From Lysobacterales bacterium PRO7 (lineage in GTDB: Bacteria; Pseudomonadota; Gammaproteobacteria; Xanthomonadales; Rhodanobacteraceae), in contig QWHH01000011.1 in NCBI GenBank assembly GCA_021404785.1, positions 1-64,000 on the forward strand: DNA of 64,000 nt, given 5' to 3'. Under the pieces are notes generated by a model, which saw nothing but the letters and a program-made list of their open reading frames with translations, was not told the origin of the DNA and did no database searches. Positions within the stretch are counted from its first letter, which is position 1; each line of letters opens with the position of its first letter. Positions 20,554 through 30,044 of the stretch are shown here, in pieces. The translations under genes were made by a program, and so were the position numbers.

Positions 20554-21777
20554 TCAGACCGAGTGCCCGCCAGCAACCACGCGTCGTGCGAGATCACCGC
20601 CGATCCAGTAGGCGAGTTCGGCGGGATGATCCACTTCCCAGACCACGAAGTCGGCGCGCTTGCCAGGTTCCAGAGTGCCACGATCCGTCAATGCCAATGC
20701 GCGCGCGGCGTTGACGGTCGCTCCGCGCAGCGCTTCCTCCGGCGTCATGCGGAACAGGGTGCAGGCCATGTTCATGGCGTGGCGCAGCGACAGCACGGGT
20801 GCGGTACCCGGATTGACGTCGCTCGCCACGGCCATCGCCACGCCGTGTTCGCGCAATGACGCAATCAGTGGCAGTTGCGTTTCACGCAAGGTGTAGAACG
20901 CCGCCGGCAGCATCACCGCGACAGTCTTTGCTGCCGCCATCGCACGCACGCCGGCTTCGTTGGTGTATTCCAGATGGTCAGCCGAGAGCGCGCCAAATTC
21001 CGCCGCCAGCGCCGCGCCGCCCAGATCCGACAATTGGTCGGCATGCAGCTTCACACGCAGGCCGAGCGCGCGCGCTTCCTCGAACACGCGGCGCACTTCC
21101 GACGGCGTGAATGCGATGCCTTCGCAGAATGCGTCCACTGCATCGGCGAGGCCTGCGCGCGCGATCGCGGGCAGCATGCGCACGCAGACCTCGTCCACGT
21201 AATCGGCCTGGCGGCCGGCGAATTCTGGCGGTACTGCATGGGCGCCAAGAAACGTGGTGCGCACCGTAATGCCAAGTTCCGTACCGATGCGCCGTGCCAC
21301 GCGCAGCATCTTCGCCTCGGCGTCGAGATTCAATCCATAGCCGGACTTGATCTCCAGAGTGGTTACGCCGTCGCGCGCGAGTGTGTGCGCGCGCGGAAGC
21401 GATTGTGCGAGCAGTTCGTCCTCGCTCGCCATGCGCGTCTTCGTCACGGTCGAGACAATGCCGCCGCCACGCCGCGCGATTTCTTCGTAACTTGCGCCGT
21501 TCAAACGCAACTCGAATTCCTCGGCGCGATTGCCGGCAAAGACCAGATGCGTGTGGCAGTCGATCAGGCCCGGCGTGATCCAGGCGTTGCCTGCAGAATC
21601 GACGTGCGTGGCCAGATCCTGGGGCTTTTCAGGCAAACCGGATTGCGGACCGGCAAAGGTGATGACGCCGTCCCTCCAGCCCAGCGCGGCATGCTCAATG
21701 GCGCCATACGCCGCGCCGGTTTCGGCCATCGTGGCAAGGCGGCAATCGAGCAGCAGGTGATCCCAGATCGGATTCAT
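20554..21777 (-). CDS. hutI: Imidazolonepropionase
   Basis: The 407-residue amidohydrolase is the third step of histidine degradation, opening 4-imidazolone-5-propionate to formimidoyl-glutamate. The metal motif is HTH at residues 75 and 77 ([11 protein letters not shown]), with KLHADQLSD and a later SDVNPGT aspartate. ATG 21777 gives the standard N-terminus; the frame stays open upstream into hutF on the other strand but this is overlap. It is divergent from hutF, with 79 bases between starts. hutU is 38 kb away in this window and hutH and hutG are not seen. Confidence 0.95.
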   Translation of the reverse strand: MNPIWDHLLLDCRLATMAETGAAYGAIEHAALGWRDGVITFAGPQSGLPEKPQDLATHVDSAGNAWITPGLIDCHTHLVFAGNRAEEFELRLNGASYEEIARRGGGIVSTVTKTRMASEDELLAQSLPRAHTLARDGVTTLEIKSGYGLNLDAEAKMLRVARRIGTELGITVRTTFLGAHAVPPEFAGRQADYVDEVCVRMLPAIARAGLADAVDAFCEGIAFTPSEVRRVFEEARALGLRVKLHADQLSDLGGAALAAEFGALSADHLEYTNEAGVRAMAAAKTVAVMLPAAFYTLRETQLPLIASLREHGVAMAVASDVNPGTAPVLSLRHAMNMACTLFRMTPEEALRGATVNAARALALTDRGTLEPGKRADFVVWEVDHPAELAYWIGGDLARRVVAGGHSV

Positions 21778-21856
21778 CGCCGTATTGTCCACGTTCGTGC
21801 CGGGTGCTGGAAGGGCGCGGCGTGGCATACTGGGTGAAACCACGGAACATCTTGCG

Positions 21857-23218
21857 ATGACCGATTGTTTGGCTGAATACGCCTGGCTGCCGCAGGGCTG
21901 GTGCGAGAACACGCGTTTGCGCATCGAAGCGGGCGCGTTGACCGATGTGGACGAAAGCGGGAACGCAGCCGGTGCGAATCGAATCGGCCGCTTCGCTCTG
22001 CCCGGCATGCCGAACCTGCATTCGCATGCGTTCCAGCGTGCGATGGCGGGCCTGGCCGAGAGGCAATCGGGCAGCGAAGACAATTTCTGGTCCTGGCGCG
22101 AAACCATGTACGCGTTTGCCGGCCGCGTCGGCCCGGACGAGTTGCGTGCGATCGCCGCGCAACTCTATGTTGAGATGCTCAAAGCGGGCTATACACAAGT
22201 CTGCGAATTCCACTATTTGCACCACCAGCCCGATGGCAAGCCGTATGCCGATCCAGCGGCAATGTCGCTCGCAATCATCGAGGCCGCACGCGAAGCCGGC
22301 ATCGGATTGACCTTGCTGCCGGTGCTGTACATGACCGGCGGTTTCGACGGCCGGCCATTGTCCGAACGCCAGCGTCGATTCGGCCTCGATGTCGATGGCT
22401 ATCTGCGTCTGGTCGAAAAACTGCGCAAAATGGAAAATTCCACATTGCACGTCGGCATCGCGCTGCATTCCCTGCGCGCGGTGCCGCCGGAGGCGATGCG
22501 CGTCGTGTTGCAATCGCCACTGGCCGATGGCCCGTTGCACATCCACATTTCCGAGCAGATCGGCGAGGTGCAGGATTGCCTCAATGTGCGTGGCGCGCGG
22601 CCGGTGGAATGGCTGCTCGACAACGCGCCAGTCGATGCGCGATGGTGTCTGGTGCACGCCACCCACATGACGCAAGACGAGACCCGGCGTGTGGCCGAAT
22701 CCGGCGCGGTCGCCGGCTTGTGTCCGACCACCGAGGCGAATCTGGGCGATGGTCTGTTTGCATTGCGGGCGTATCGCGAAGCGGGCGGGGTGCTCGGCAT
22801 TGGTTCGGATTCGAACATTTCGGTATCGCCGGTGGAGGAATTGCGCTGGCTGGAATATGGACAGCGGTTGATCACGCGCCATCGAAATATCGCAGTGTCC
22901 GAATCCAGCGCCAGCGTCGGCGAGAATCTGTGGGGCGATGCCTTGTACGGCGGAGCGCAGGCGTCCGGTGTGGCCGTTGGCGCGATTGAAGACGGCGCGC
23001 GCGCCGACCTGATCGTACTCGACGATGCCGCACCGCTGCTCGCCGCGCGTGATCTGGACAACGTGCTCGATACTTTCCTGTTTGCCGGAAACGTCAACCT
23101 GGTACGCGACGCCATGGTGGGTGGTGAATGGGTAGTCCGCAATGGTCATCATCGCGATGAAGATCGCATCGCTGCGCGTTACCGACAAACGCTGGAAGGC
23201 TTGGCACAGCGGGTCTGA
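21857..23218 (+). CDS. hutF: Formimidoylglutamate deiminase
   Basis: The 453-residue zinc amidohydrolase converts formimidoylglutamate to formylglutamate and ammonia, defining the five-step histidine pathway (HutG formylglutamate amidohydrolase would finish it). Metal ligands are likely H55 and H57 (MPNLHSHAF), H230 (LHIHISEQ), one histidine of VHATH near 267-270 and D318 (GIGSDSN). Family hallmarks NFWSWRE and [13 protein letters not shown] are present. ATG 21857 is preferred because the upstream frame runs into the hutI promoter region. Confidence 0.94.
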   Translation: MTDCLAEYAWLPQGWCENTRLRIEAGALTDVDESGNAAGANRIGRFALPGMPNLHSHAFQRAMAGLAERQSGSEDNFWSWRETMYAFAGRVGPDELRAIAAQLYVEMLKAGYTQVCEFHYLHHQPDGKPYADPAAMSLAIIEAAREAGIGLTLLPVLYMTGGFDGRPLSERQRRFGLDVDGYLRLVEKLRKMENSTLHVGIALHSLRAVPPEAMRVVLQSPLADGPLHIHISEQIGEVQDCLNVRGARPVEWLLDNAPVDARWCLVHATHMTQDETRRVAESGAVAGLCPTTEANLGDGLFALRAYREAGGVLGIGSDSNISVSPVEELRWLEYGQRLITRHRNIAVSESSASVGENLWGDALYGGAQASGVAVGAIEDGARADLIVLDDAAPLLAARDLDNVLDTFLFAGNVNLVRDAMVGGEWVVRNGHHRDEDRIAARYRQTLEGLAQRV

Positions 23219-23286
23219 CGCGCACTTGCTCCGACGTGCAGCGAAAGTGCTAAGATCGCCGCGCCATGACCTCGGGGAGTTGCGCC

Positions 23287-23853
23287 ATGCGTTATTCGTT
23301 GTGGGTTGCTCGTGCGGTAGCGGTTGCCGGAATGCTGTCTGCGTCGCCGGCGTTTGCCGGTCTCGCCACGGCCTCGATTCTCGGAACTAGCACTCCTTTC
23401 AATCTTACGTCGCCCGCGGTAGGCACGTTCGGCCCAACACAAACCATTACCCTGACGTACGGCGGCAGTAACGGTGCGCAGCTCACCGCGTTGGCGCTCG
23501 CCGGCGCCAACGCCGGCGATTTCGCCATCGCTGGCGGCACCTGTCAGCCAAATACGACGGTGCTGCAACCATCGCCCCCTGGACCGGCGTCCTGCACCGT
23601 GATCGTGCAGTACAAGGCCAGTTCCGCTGCTCCGGAAAACGCGCAATTGACCGGCACCTGCCAGACGGTTTCTCTCGGGGTGGGCGGGTTCACGCTCAAC
23701 TGCAACAATGCCAGCGGGCAGTTGGCTTCGCTGGCGGGCACGTTGCTGGCGGCGCTGGCGCCCACGCCGATGCTCGACCCGCGGTTGTTGACGGTGCTGT
23801 GCATCCTGCTTCTGGGCCTCGGCTTCTACTACGCAAGCCGCAAGCACGCCTGA
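23287..23853 (+). CDS. Secreted protein with choice-of-anchor-like domain and C-terminal membrane/sorting segment
   Basis: The 188-residue protein has a signal peptide (1-24, ending SPAFA), a beta-rich domain with the pattern ALAGANAGDFAIAGGTC seen in choice-of-anchor repeats, and four cysteines that could pair. The C-terminus is PTPMLDPRLLTVLCILLLGL followed by a short basic end (YYASRKHA). This layout resembles IPTL-CTERM-type sorting signals (Pro-rich lead, hydrophobic helix, basic tail), though the motif is divergent. ATG 23287 is chosen because GGGGAG sits eight bases upstream. Confidence 0.7.
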   Translation: MRYSLWVARAVAVAGMLSASPAFAGLATASILGTSTPFNLTSPAVGTFGPTQTITLTYGGSNGAQLTALALAGANAGDFAIAGGTCQPNTTVLQPSPPGPASCTVIVQYKASSAAPENAQLTGTCQTVSLGVGGFTLNCNNASGQLASLAGTLLAALAPTPMLDPRLLTVLCILLLGLGFYYASRKHA

Positions 23854-23854
23854 T

Positions 23855-24685
23855 TCACAGTTGCGGCAGCTTGCGCGCCCGCCAGGGCGTGAGCAGCATT
23901 CCCCACGCGTTGTGCCAACGCGGCGCATCCAGTGCGCGCAGCCCGAATCGGGCTGCGTCGTCGACTGGCGGCGTCAAGGTACCGAACGCGCGATCCCAAA
24001 TCGACAGCAGCATGCCGTAGTTGGAATTGGTGCGCGCCAGTTCCGGGGAATGGTGGCTCCAATGCATGCGTGGCGTGACCAGCAGCCACGAAAATACGGT
24101 GTCGATCCAACGCGGCCAACGCACCGCGGCATGATGCAGGTTTGCGAATCCCAGATTCAGGATTTCGTGGATCAGGAATACCCACGCCGGTACGCCGATG
24201 GCCGCGCAAGCCACCAGGCGCCACAGTTCAGTCGGAATGATGTGCAATGGGTGCTGGCGCAGGTTGGTGGTTACGTCCATCTGCGGATCGGAATGATGCA
24301 CCGCGTGCAACAGCCATAGCCAGCGCACGTTGTGGCTCAGGCGGTGGAAGATGTAATCGCTGGCATCGAGCAGGGCGAACGCGAGGATGGCGTGCAGCCA
24401 GAACGGCAGCGGCAGGAAATACAGCACGCCGATGCGACGGAACTGCATCCACTGCAACAGCAGCCAGATCGTGCCGCCGAATACCAGTGAAACCACGACG
24501 ATGCCGGCGACCCACAGCAGCAGGTTATGCCCGCCATGGGCGAAGCGACGTGAATTCCAATGTGTGCCGACGGCGGGCGCGAGCCACTCGGCCGCGAGCA
24601 TCAGTACGAAGCCGCCGAACAGCACCCAGACGGCGATGTGCTGCAGCCAGAGCAGCGAATCAAGGTTTTGCGCGAAGTCGGGCAT
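23855..24685 (-). CDS. Sterol desaturase/fatty acid hydroxylase family membrane enzyme
   Basis: The 276-residue protein has four or five membrane segments and the di-iron histidine boxes HRLSH (114-118), HAVHH (127-131), NLHHA (about 181) and MHWSHH (about 206-211). Members hydroxylate or desaturate lipid substrates at the membrane; which lipid is not readable here. The stop is one base past the previous convergent gene. The phosphatase gene upstream on this strand ends 4 bases before its start, so the two are probably co-transcribed. Confidence 0.88.
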   Translation of the reverse strand: MPDFAQNLDSLLWLQHIAVWVLFGGFVLMLAAEWLAPAVGTHWNSRRFAHGGHNLLLWVAGIVVVSLVFGGTIWLLLQWMQFRRIGVLYFLPLPFWLHAILAFALLDASDYIFHRLSHNVRWLWLLHAVHHSDPQMDVTTNLRQHPLHIIPTELWRLVACAAIGVPAWVFLIHEILNLGFANLHHAAVRWPRWIDTVFSWLLVTPRMHWSHHSPELARTNSNYGMLLSIWDRAFGTLTPPVDDAARFGLRALDAPRWHNAWGMLLTPWRARKLPQL

Positions 24686-24689
24686 GCGC

Positions 24690-25943
24690 TCAGCGCAGCG
24701 CCGCGGCTACCGGGCCGATGGAACCGTCGTTCGGCGCGGGCTTGATGCCAAGGATGTGCGTGAGCAGGGGATACACATCGACGTTGTCGAATTCCGGAAT
24801 CACGAATCCACGTTTGAATGCGGGACCGTGCGCGACAAACAGCGCTGCCATTTTCGGATCGGCGTTGTCGTAGCCGTGTTCGCCGCTTGAGATGTGGTGA
24901 TCGGGGCGGTCGAGATAGCTTTGCGTCTCGATCAGCCAGCCATCGTTGGCGACGCACACGATCGGCGGAATGCGTGCATTCGTGCCGTAGTGCAGGCGTG
25001 CGGGTATCTTCGCCTTGTTCCAGCAGTGCATGTGCTCGTGCGGCGCGAGCAGGGCGGCATCGACCTGGGCTTCATGTCCGGGTTTCGCCGCCAGTCCGGC
25101 GACCACGCCGGCGTTGATCACGGTGACATCGTGCATGTCGACGAGTTTGTCGAGCACCACGAGGCGATCTTCGCTGGTCGCGGTCATACCGTGATCGGAT
25201 ACCACGACAATATTCGCGTTGTCGAAAATGCCGCGTTGCTTCAATCCGTCAATCAGCCGCCCAAGCGCGTTGTCGATCTTGCGCAGTTCGGTGTTCACTT
25301 GCGGCGAATCCGGACCGTAGCCGTGGCCGGCGTGGTCGACTTGCTCGAAATACAGGGTGAGGAAATCCGGACGCTGTCCGGGTGGAAGATCCAGCCACGC
25401 CAGCGCCTGATCCACGCGCGCGTCCGGCGTCATCTTGCCGTCGAATGGCAGCCAATGTTGCGGGCGCACGCCGTCGATCGCCACGTCCGAGCCCGGCCAG
25501 AACATCGTTGCCGCATGTTTGCCCTGGCGTTCGACGCCTACCCAAACCGGCTCACCACCCCACCAGTGCGGATCATCGGTGGTGCGGCGGTCGGTGTAGA
25601 CGAACTTCGCGCCGCTAACCGGATCGAGGAAACGGTTGTTGACGATGCCGTGATGATCCGGGTACAGCCCGGTGACAATGCTGTAGTGGTTCGGAAACGT
25701 CAGCGTGGGAAAAGCAGGCTTCATCGCAGTCGCGCGCACGCCGGTTCGCGCAAGTGCCGCCAGATTCGGCGACAGCCCGCGCTTGATGTAGTCGGCGCGA
25801 TAGCCGTCAATGGAAATCAGGATCAGCGGCGAATACGGATGCGCGGGCTGCACCGGTGTGCGCACACACGCGGACAGCGCGAACAGCAACGCCAGAAACA
25901 GCGCCGCGAAAATGCGGCGCTGTGTTGCTTTCAGGGGCCTCAC
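24690..25943 (-). CDS. Nucleotide pyrophosphatase/phosphodiesterase (NPP) lipoprotein
   Basis: The 417-residue alkaline-phosphatase-superfamily enzyme has lipobox LSAC (C26), so it is anchored at the periplasmic face. Metal and catalytic residues are D46 (ISIDGYRAD), nucleophile T82 (FPTLTFPNHYSIVTG), D and H in VDHAGHGYG, SDHGM, and H in GEHGYDN. The threonine nucleophile fits NPP (nucleotide or phosphodiester substrate) rather than a serine phosphatase. The known Xanthomonas NPP has the same LTFPNH motif. The exact substrate is not known. Confidence 0.9.
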   Translation of the reverse strand: MRPLKATQRRIFAALFLALLFALSACVRTPVQPAHPYSPLILISIDGYRADYIKRGLSPNLAALARTGVRATAMKPAFPTLTFPNHYSIVTGLYPDHHGIVNNRFLDPVSGAKFVYTDRRTTDDPHWWGGEPVWVGVERQGKHAATMFWPGSDVAIDGVRPQHWLPFDGKMTPDARVDQALAWLDLPPGQRPDFLTLYFEQVDHAGHGYGPDSPQVNTELRKIDNALGRLIDGLKQRGIFDNANIVVVSDHGMTATSEDRLVVLDKLVDMHDVTVINAGVVAGLAAKPGHEAQVDAALLAPHEHMHCWNKAKIPARLHYGTNARIPPIVCVANDGWLIETQSYLDRPDHHISSGEHGYDNADPKMAALFVAHGPAFKRGFVIPEFDNVDVYPLLTHILGIKPAPNDGSIGPVAAALR

Positions 25944-25953
25944 GGACTACGCC

Positions 25954-26850
25954 TCACAGTGTCGCGGCATTGAACGTGTCGCAACTGCGGATGTCGCCCG
26001 ACTGGAAACCCGCCTTGAACCAGCGCGAACGCTGCGCCGAGGTGCCGTGGGTAAACGAATCTGGCACGGCATAGCCGCGCGATTCCTTCTGCAGGGTATC
26101 GTCGCCGACTTGCGCCGCCGCGTTCAATGCGGAGTCGATGTCGCCAGCCTGCAGCCAGTTCAGTTGCGCCTGCGACTTGTTGCCCCACACGCCGGCGAAA
26201 CAGTCGGCCTGCAGTTCCAGGCGCACCGAGGTGCCGGTGGCGCCTTCGGTCGGCCGCCCGACCTGCTGCATGACGCCGAGCAGGTTCTGTACATGGTGGC
26301 CGACTTCATGTGCGATCACGTAGGCGCGCGCGAAATCGCCGCTGGCGTGGAAGCGCGTGTCCATTTCCTTGAAGAAATCCAGGTCAAGGTAAACCTGGTG
26401 ATCGGCCGGGCAATAGAACGGGCCCATGGCTTCCTGGGCCGCGCCGCAGCCCGATGAGGTCTGGCCATGGAACAACACGAGCTTGGGCCGCTCATACTGA
26501 TTGCCCATGGATTGGAAATACGGGCCCCAGACGTCTTCGGTGCTGGCCAGGATCGTGGAGACGAATTTGACTTGCGGGTCGTTCGCGTCCGCCGCGTGGC
26601 GCTGGCCTGGCGCCGGCGCGGCGGCCTGTTGGCTGGAATCGACGCCGCCACCGCTGAGGAACAGGTTCATGATCAGGGGCCGCGTCTGCGGGAAGATCAA
26701 CGCGATGATGACGACGATGATCGTGCCGCCGATGCCGAGGTGGAATCCGCCGAAGCGCATCCCGCCGCCGCCACCACCGAATCCGCCACCACCGCCGCTG
26801 CCATCGTCCTGAACGACGTTGTCGCTTTGCCGACCCTTCTGCCAATCCAT
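25954..26850 (-). CDS. YpfJ-type neutral zinc metalloprotease
   Basis: The 298-residue membrane protein has a Gly-rich cytoplasmic N-terminus (residues 17-31, almost all glycine), one membrane helix (about 39-55) and a zinc-peptidase domain outside. The active site HEVGHH is at 181-186, with the YVIA lead typical of the YpfJ family. Downstream on this strand is the NPP gene, 10 bases away. Substrates are unknown in the family. Confidence 0.9.
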   Translation of the reverse strand: MDWQKGRQSDNVVQDDGSGGGGGFGGGGGGMRFGGFHLGIGGTIIVVIIALIFPQTRPLIMNLFLSGGGVDSSQQAAAPAPGQRHAADANDPQVKFVSTILASTEDVWGPYFQSMGNQYERPKLVLFHGQTSSGCGAAQEAMGPFYCPADHQVYLDLDFFKEMDTRFHASGDFARAYVIAHEVGHHVQNLLGVMQQVGRPTEGATGTSVRLELQADCFAGVWGNKSQAQLNWLQAGDIDSALNAAAQVGDDTLQKESRGYAVPDSFTHGTSAQRSRWFKAGFQSGDIRSCDTFNAATL

Positions 26851-26927
26851 ATGTCCTCCCGCGCCGCGTGGATATCCAACGCGAACACTACTCCGCCGCC
26901 AGCGAAACGCGCAAGCGTGCTGCTACA

Positions 26928-26956
26928 TTGGACGGCGCCGATGCTTCGCGTATACT
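26928..26956 (+). promoter_or_regulatory. Sigma-70 promoter for tRNA-Leu
   Basis: A -35 element TTGGAC (26928-26933) and a -10 TATACT (26951-26956) are separated by 17 bases. The -10 lies 43 bases before the mature tRNA 5' end. Spacing and sequence are close to ideal. Confidence 0.75.
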
Positions 26957-26998
26957 GCGCGCCCTGCCTCGGCGCGGTCACGCGCCGTCATCACACGA

Positions 26999-27085
26999 GC
27001 CGGTGTGGCGGAATTGGTAGACGCGCCAGACTCAAAATCTGGTTACCGCAAGGTAGTGTGGGTTCGATTCCCTCCACCGGCACCA
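26999..27085 (+). tRNA. tRNA-Leu(CAA)
   Basis: The 87-base gene has acceptor arms GCCGGTG and CACCGGC, a long variable arm (TTACCGCAAGGTAGT region), T-loop GGTTCGATTCC and encoded CCA. The anticodon loop CTCAAAA gives anticodon CAA, reading UUG. It is convergent with the cysteine dioxygenase gene, which ends one base past its CCA. Confidence 0.96.
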
Positions 27086-27086
27086 A

Positions 27087-27665
27087 TCAATGCGTGGCAT
27101 CCAGCGACAACTGGCGCTGGTCGCGGTCGTACCAGCGATCGTCGATCGGGCGGAACACCGAGCACTGCGTCATCGCGCCGCGGTAGACGTGCAAGGTCAC
27201 GGCGATGGTGTCGCGGCTCGGGTTGCGGATGGTGTGGTATTCGTGCGGCGGGATCAGGCTGCCGGCGGAGCCGGGGCCGACGTGCATGGTGCCGCGCGGC
27301 TCGAAGTGGTATTTGCCATCGCGCTGATCGGTCAATTCGTAGGGCGTGATTTCCAGCGCGCCGTGCCAGACGCCTTCCACGCACCACATGCCGCAATGAT
27401 CGTGGATCGGCGTGCCTTGCCCGGGTCCCCAGGTCATGGCGATGACCGAGAATCCATGCTCATCGCTGCGGTACAACTCGCGGCGCGCGTAGTGGTCGGC
27501 CACGCGCTCGTAACAGCAATCGGGAAGTTTCACGCCTGGGTCGCGGATCAGTTCGCACAGCGTGTTGCGCAGGTCGTCGGTGATTTCGGTCGGGCAGTCG
27601 TGGCAGACGGCGGCGTTGAGTGCGTCGACAAGGCGTTTTGAACCGGGAAATTCGAGCGCAAGCAT
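27087..27665 (-). CDS. Cysteine dioxygenase
   Basis: The 192-residue cupin oxidises cysteine to cysteine sulfinate with non-heme iron. The HDHCGMWCVEG stretch supplies two histidine ligands and PPHEYHTIRNPS the third. The Gly/Cys position of the crosslink region and WGPGQGTPIHDH fit the bacterial type I group. It follows the MetX-family gene on the same strand with a 30-base gap, so cysteine or methionine metabolism may be shared. Taurine-pathway genes are not seen in the window. Confidence 0.9.
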   Translation of the reverse strand: MLALEFPGSKRLVDALNAAVCHDCPTEITDDLRNTLCELIRDPGVKLPDCCYERVADHYARRELYRSDEHGFSVIAMTWGPGQGTPIHDHCGMWCVEGVWHGALEITPYELTDQRDGKYHFEPRGTMHVGPGSAGSLIPPHEYHTIRNPSRDTIAVTLHVYRGAMTQCSVFRPIDDRWYDRDQRQLSLDATH

Positions 27666-27695
27666 GGCGATTTCGGCGGTGGCGTTGCGGCGATT

Positions 27696-28799
27696 CTACA
27701 AGGTCGCCAGGAAGCGCGCGATGGCGGCCCCGAAACGCGGAATATCGACGAGGAAGGCATCGTGGCCCTGCGGCGAATCCAGCGCCACGAAGTCGACTTT
27801 CGCGCCGGCAGCGGTCAGGCCGTCGGCGATTTCCTGCTGCTGCGACAACGGAAACAGGATGTCGGTGCTCACGCCGATCACCAACGCGCGCTCCACGCCG
27901 AGGCGTGCGAGCGCGGCGTTTACATCGCCGTGTGAGTATTCGGCTACATCGAACCAATCACTGGCGCGCGACAAATACAGGTAACAGTTCGGATCGAAAC
28001 TGCGCACAAAGCGGCGCGCGTGGCCAGCCAGGTACGACTCGACCTGGAATTCCACGCCGAACGGATCATCGTCGGTGCGGGCTTCGGAATCCAGGCGAAT
28101 GCGCGCGAAGCGACCGACCCATTCCATCGCCGAACGATAGGTGATGACGCCGAGCTTGCGCGCGATCGACATGCCGGCCTCGGGATAACGCGTGTCGTCG
28201 TAATCGCCGTCGTTCCAGTTGGGATCGAGGCGGATCGCTTCGCGCTGCAACGAGCGGATCGCGATGGCAAAGGGTTGGGCCTGCGGCGCGGTCGAGATGC
28301 TGATGTGCGCGCGCACGCTGCCGGGATGATTGACCAGCCAGCCGAGCGCGCTCATGCCACCCATCGAGTTGCCGATCAGGCAGGCGAGCTTTTCGATGCG
28401 CAGTCCACGCATCAGCGCGTACGCGGAATTGCCGACGTCTTCGAGCGTCAGCTCCGGAAAAGTTAATTTGTATACTTTTCCGATCGCCGGATCGACCGAA
28501 GCCGGTCCGGTCGAGCCTTTGCAACTGCCCAGCGAATTGACGCAGACCACGAACCAGCGATTCGTGTCGATGGGCTTGCCGGGCCCGAGCATGTCTTCCC
28601 ACCAGCCGGGCGTGGCGTCGTCCGCATTCGATGCGGCGTGCGCGCTGGGCGACAGGCCGGTGAGGATGAAGATCGCGTTGTCGCGCGCGGCGTTGAGCCT
28701 GCCCCAGGTCTCGTAGGCAAGGCGCGCGCCGGTGAGCGCGCCGCCGCGCTTCATAGGAAACGGCGAGGGCAGGTTGAAGTATCGGGTGGCGTCGGGCAT
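27696..28799 (-). CDS. metX: MetX-family O-acyltransferase (homoserine/serine, probably succinyl-CoA)
   Basis: The 367-residue alpha/beta-hydrolase-fold enzyme activates homoserine or serine by acylation. The nucleophile is in GNSMGG (serine), with the aspartate in STDILFP and histidine in GHDAFLVD. The oxyanion/acyl pocket reads NSLGSCKGSTGPAS, not the GGCKGTTGPSS of acetyltransferases. Xanthomonas proteins with this LGSC variant are, to my recollection, L-serine O-succinyltransferases, which feed cysteine synthesis. It sits 9 bases after ccmI and ahead of cysteine dioxygenase. The acyl donor and acceptor need assay. Confidence 0.9.
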   Translation of the reverse strand: MPDATRYFNLPSPFPMKRGGALTGARLAYETWGRLNAARDNAIFILTGLSPSAHAASNADDATPGWWEDMLGPGKPIDTNRWFVVCVNSLGSCKGSTGPASVDPAIGKVYKLTFPELTLEDVGNSAYALMRGLRIEKLACLIGNSMGGMSALGWLVNHPGSVRAHISISTAPQAQPFAIAIRSLQREAIRLDPNWNDGDYDDTRYPEAGMSIARKLGVITYRSAMEWVGRFARIRLDSEARTDDDPFGVEFQVESYLAGHARRFVRSFDPNCYLYLSRASDWFDVAEYSHGDVNAALARLGVERALVIGVSTDILFPLSQQQEIADGLTAAGAKVDFVALDSPQGHDAFLVDIPRFGAAIARFLATL

Positions 28800-28808
28800 C
28801 CGCCGATT

Positions 28809-30044
28809 TTACGGTACGACTTGATCGATCGTCAGCCTGATTGGATCGGTGGTCGTCACCGAGATGGGTTTCGACAGCACCTGCAAATCGCCGCTCTGTG
28901 GCATCGCGTTGCCGGATTTCGATACGCGCGCACCGACGACGACCTGCGGGAATTGCGACAGCTTCATGCTCGGCAGCATGCCCATGCCGTCGGTCAGTGT
29001 CACCGTGACCGGTAGTTTGCTCGCCTCCATGCGCTGGATCGCAAGCGGCATCGGTGGGCCCTCGGCGGCCTTGGCGTAGACGAACAAGACATCGCCCGGC
29101 GCGAGTTTGTCGCGCAGTTTCGGATCCAGTGCCACCTCGACGTGCAATTGCGCGCCCTCGGCTGCCGGCTGGGGTGCGCTTGCGGATTCCAGCGCTGCGG
29201 CGGATGCGGTTTGTGTTTCTTCGGCTGGCACCGGCTTGCCGTCGCGTTCGGACTCGGCGCGCGCGATCTGTTGCTGCACGGATGGAATGATGTCCGAATC
29301 CTTGGGCAATACGCCGAGCAGGTGTTTCCACGCGGCGATGGCGTTGTCGTATTTCTTTCCCTGATATTCGCTTATCCCGAGCAGCCACAGCCCGCGCTGG
29401 TTGTCCGGCGCTGCTTTCAGCGCCGCATCCAGAATCTGGCGCGGCTCGCCTTTGATGCGCCGCGTCGGACTCGATAGCGCCAGCGCCTCGGCGTAGGCGA
29501 CGGCGACATCCGGATCGCCCTTGGCCAGGTCGTAGGCATGCTTAAGCGCATCGCGCGCCTGATCGAAACGCTGGGTCGCCTCGTAGGCACGGCCGAGCAG
29601 GGTCCAGCCTTCGGCGTCGTCCGGATTCTGCTTGAGCTTGTCGGCGAGCTTGGCGATGGCCTGTTCCATGTCGGCGCCATGATCGGCTGGCGCCGGCGCT
29701 GTCGTTTCGGCACCGGGCACAAGCGCGGCGGGCGTGCCGACCAGGCGATACAGCACGATGGCCGCAAGTGGCATCAGCAGCGCAATGCCGATCGCGACGT
29801 TGTAGCCGCGGCGCGGCGCGGCCGGCGCATCCAGCGTGCCGAGCATGCGTTCACCAAGTTGCGCGCGCTTGGCCGTGTATTCGGCGTCGCTGAGCAATCC
29901 ATTCTTGTGCGACTCGTCGAGCAGGGCGAGCAGGCGCCGCGCGTCGGTTGCCGGTTGCGAACGCGGGCCGCGCAGCAGCGGCGGCAACACGAATGCGAGC
30001 GCCGCGGCCAGCATCAGCGCGGTGAGCAGGATGAATACGGTCAT
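28809..30044 (-). CDS. ccmI: Cytochrome c maturation protein CcmI
   Basis: The 411-residue protein hands apocytochrome c to the heme-attachment complex. The first membrane helix (1-24) is followed by a cytoplasmic loop rich in Arg and Leu, a second helix (about 85-105) and a periplasmic TPR domain (about 120-280, with AEGWTLLGRAYEATQRFDQA). The C-terminal domain (about 310-411) fits CcmI/CycH. The start shares one base with the ccmH stop (TAATG), which shows coupling. A longer open frame upstream is only overlap with ccmH. Confidence 0.92.
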   Translation of the reverse strand: MTVFILLTALMLAAALAFVLPPLLRGPRSQPATDARRLLALLDESHKNGLLSDAEYTAKRAQLGERMLGTLDAPAAPRRGYNVAIGIALLMPLAAIVLYRLVGTPAALVPGAETTAPAPADHGADMEQAIAKLADKLKQNPDDAEGWTLLGRAYEATQRFDQARDALKHAYDLAKGDPDVAVAYAEALALSSPTRRIKGEPRQILDAALKAAPDNQRGLWLLGISEYQGKKYDNAIAAWKHLLGVLPKDSDIIPSVQQQIARAESERDGKPVPAEETQTASAAALESASAPQPAAEGAQLHVEVALDPKLRDKLAPGDVLFVYAKAAEGPPMPLAIQRMEASKLPVTVTLTDGMGMLPSMKLSQFPQVVVGARVSKSGNAMPQSGDLQVLSKPISVTTTDPIRLTIDQVVP

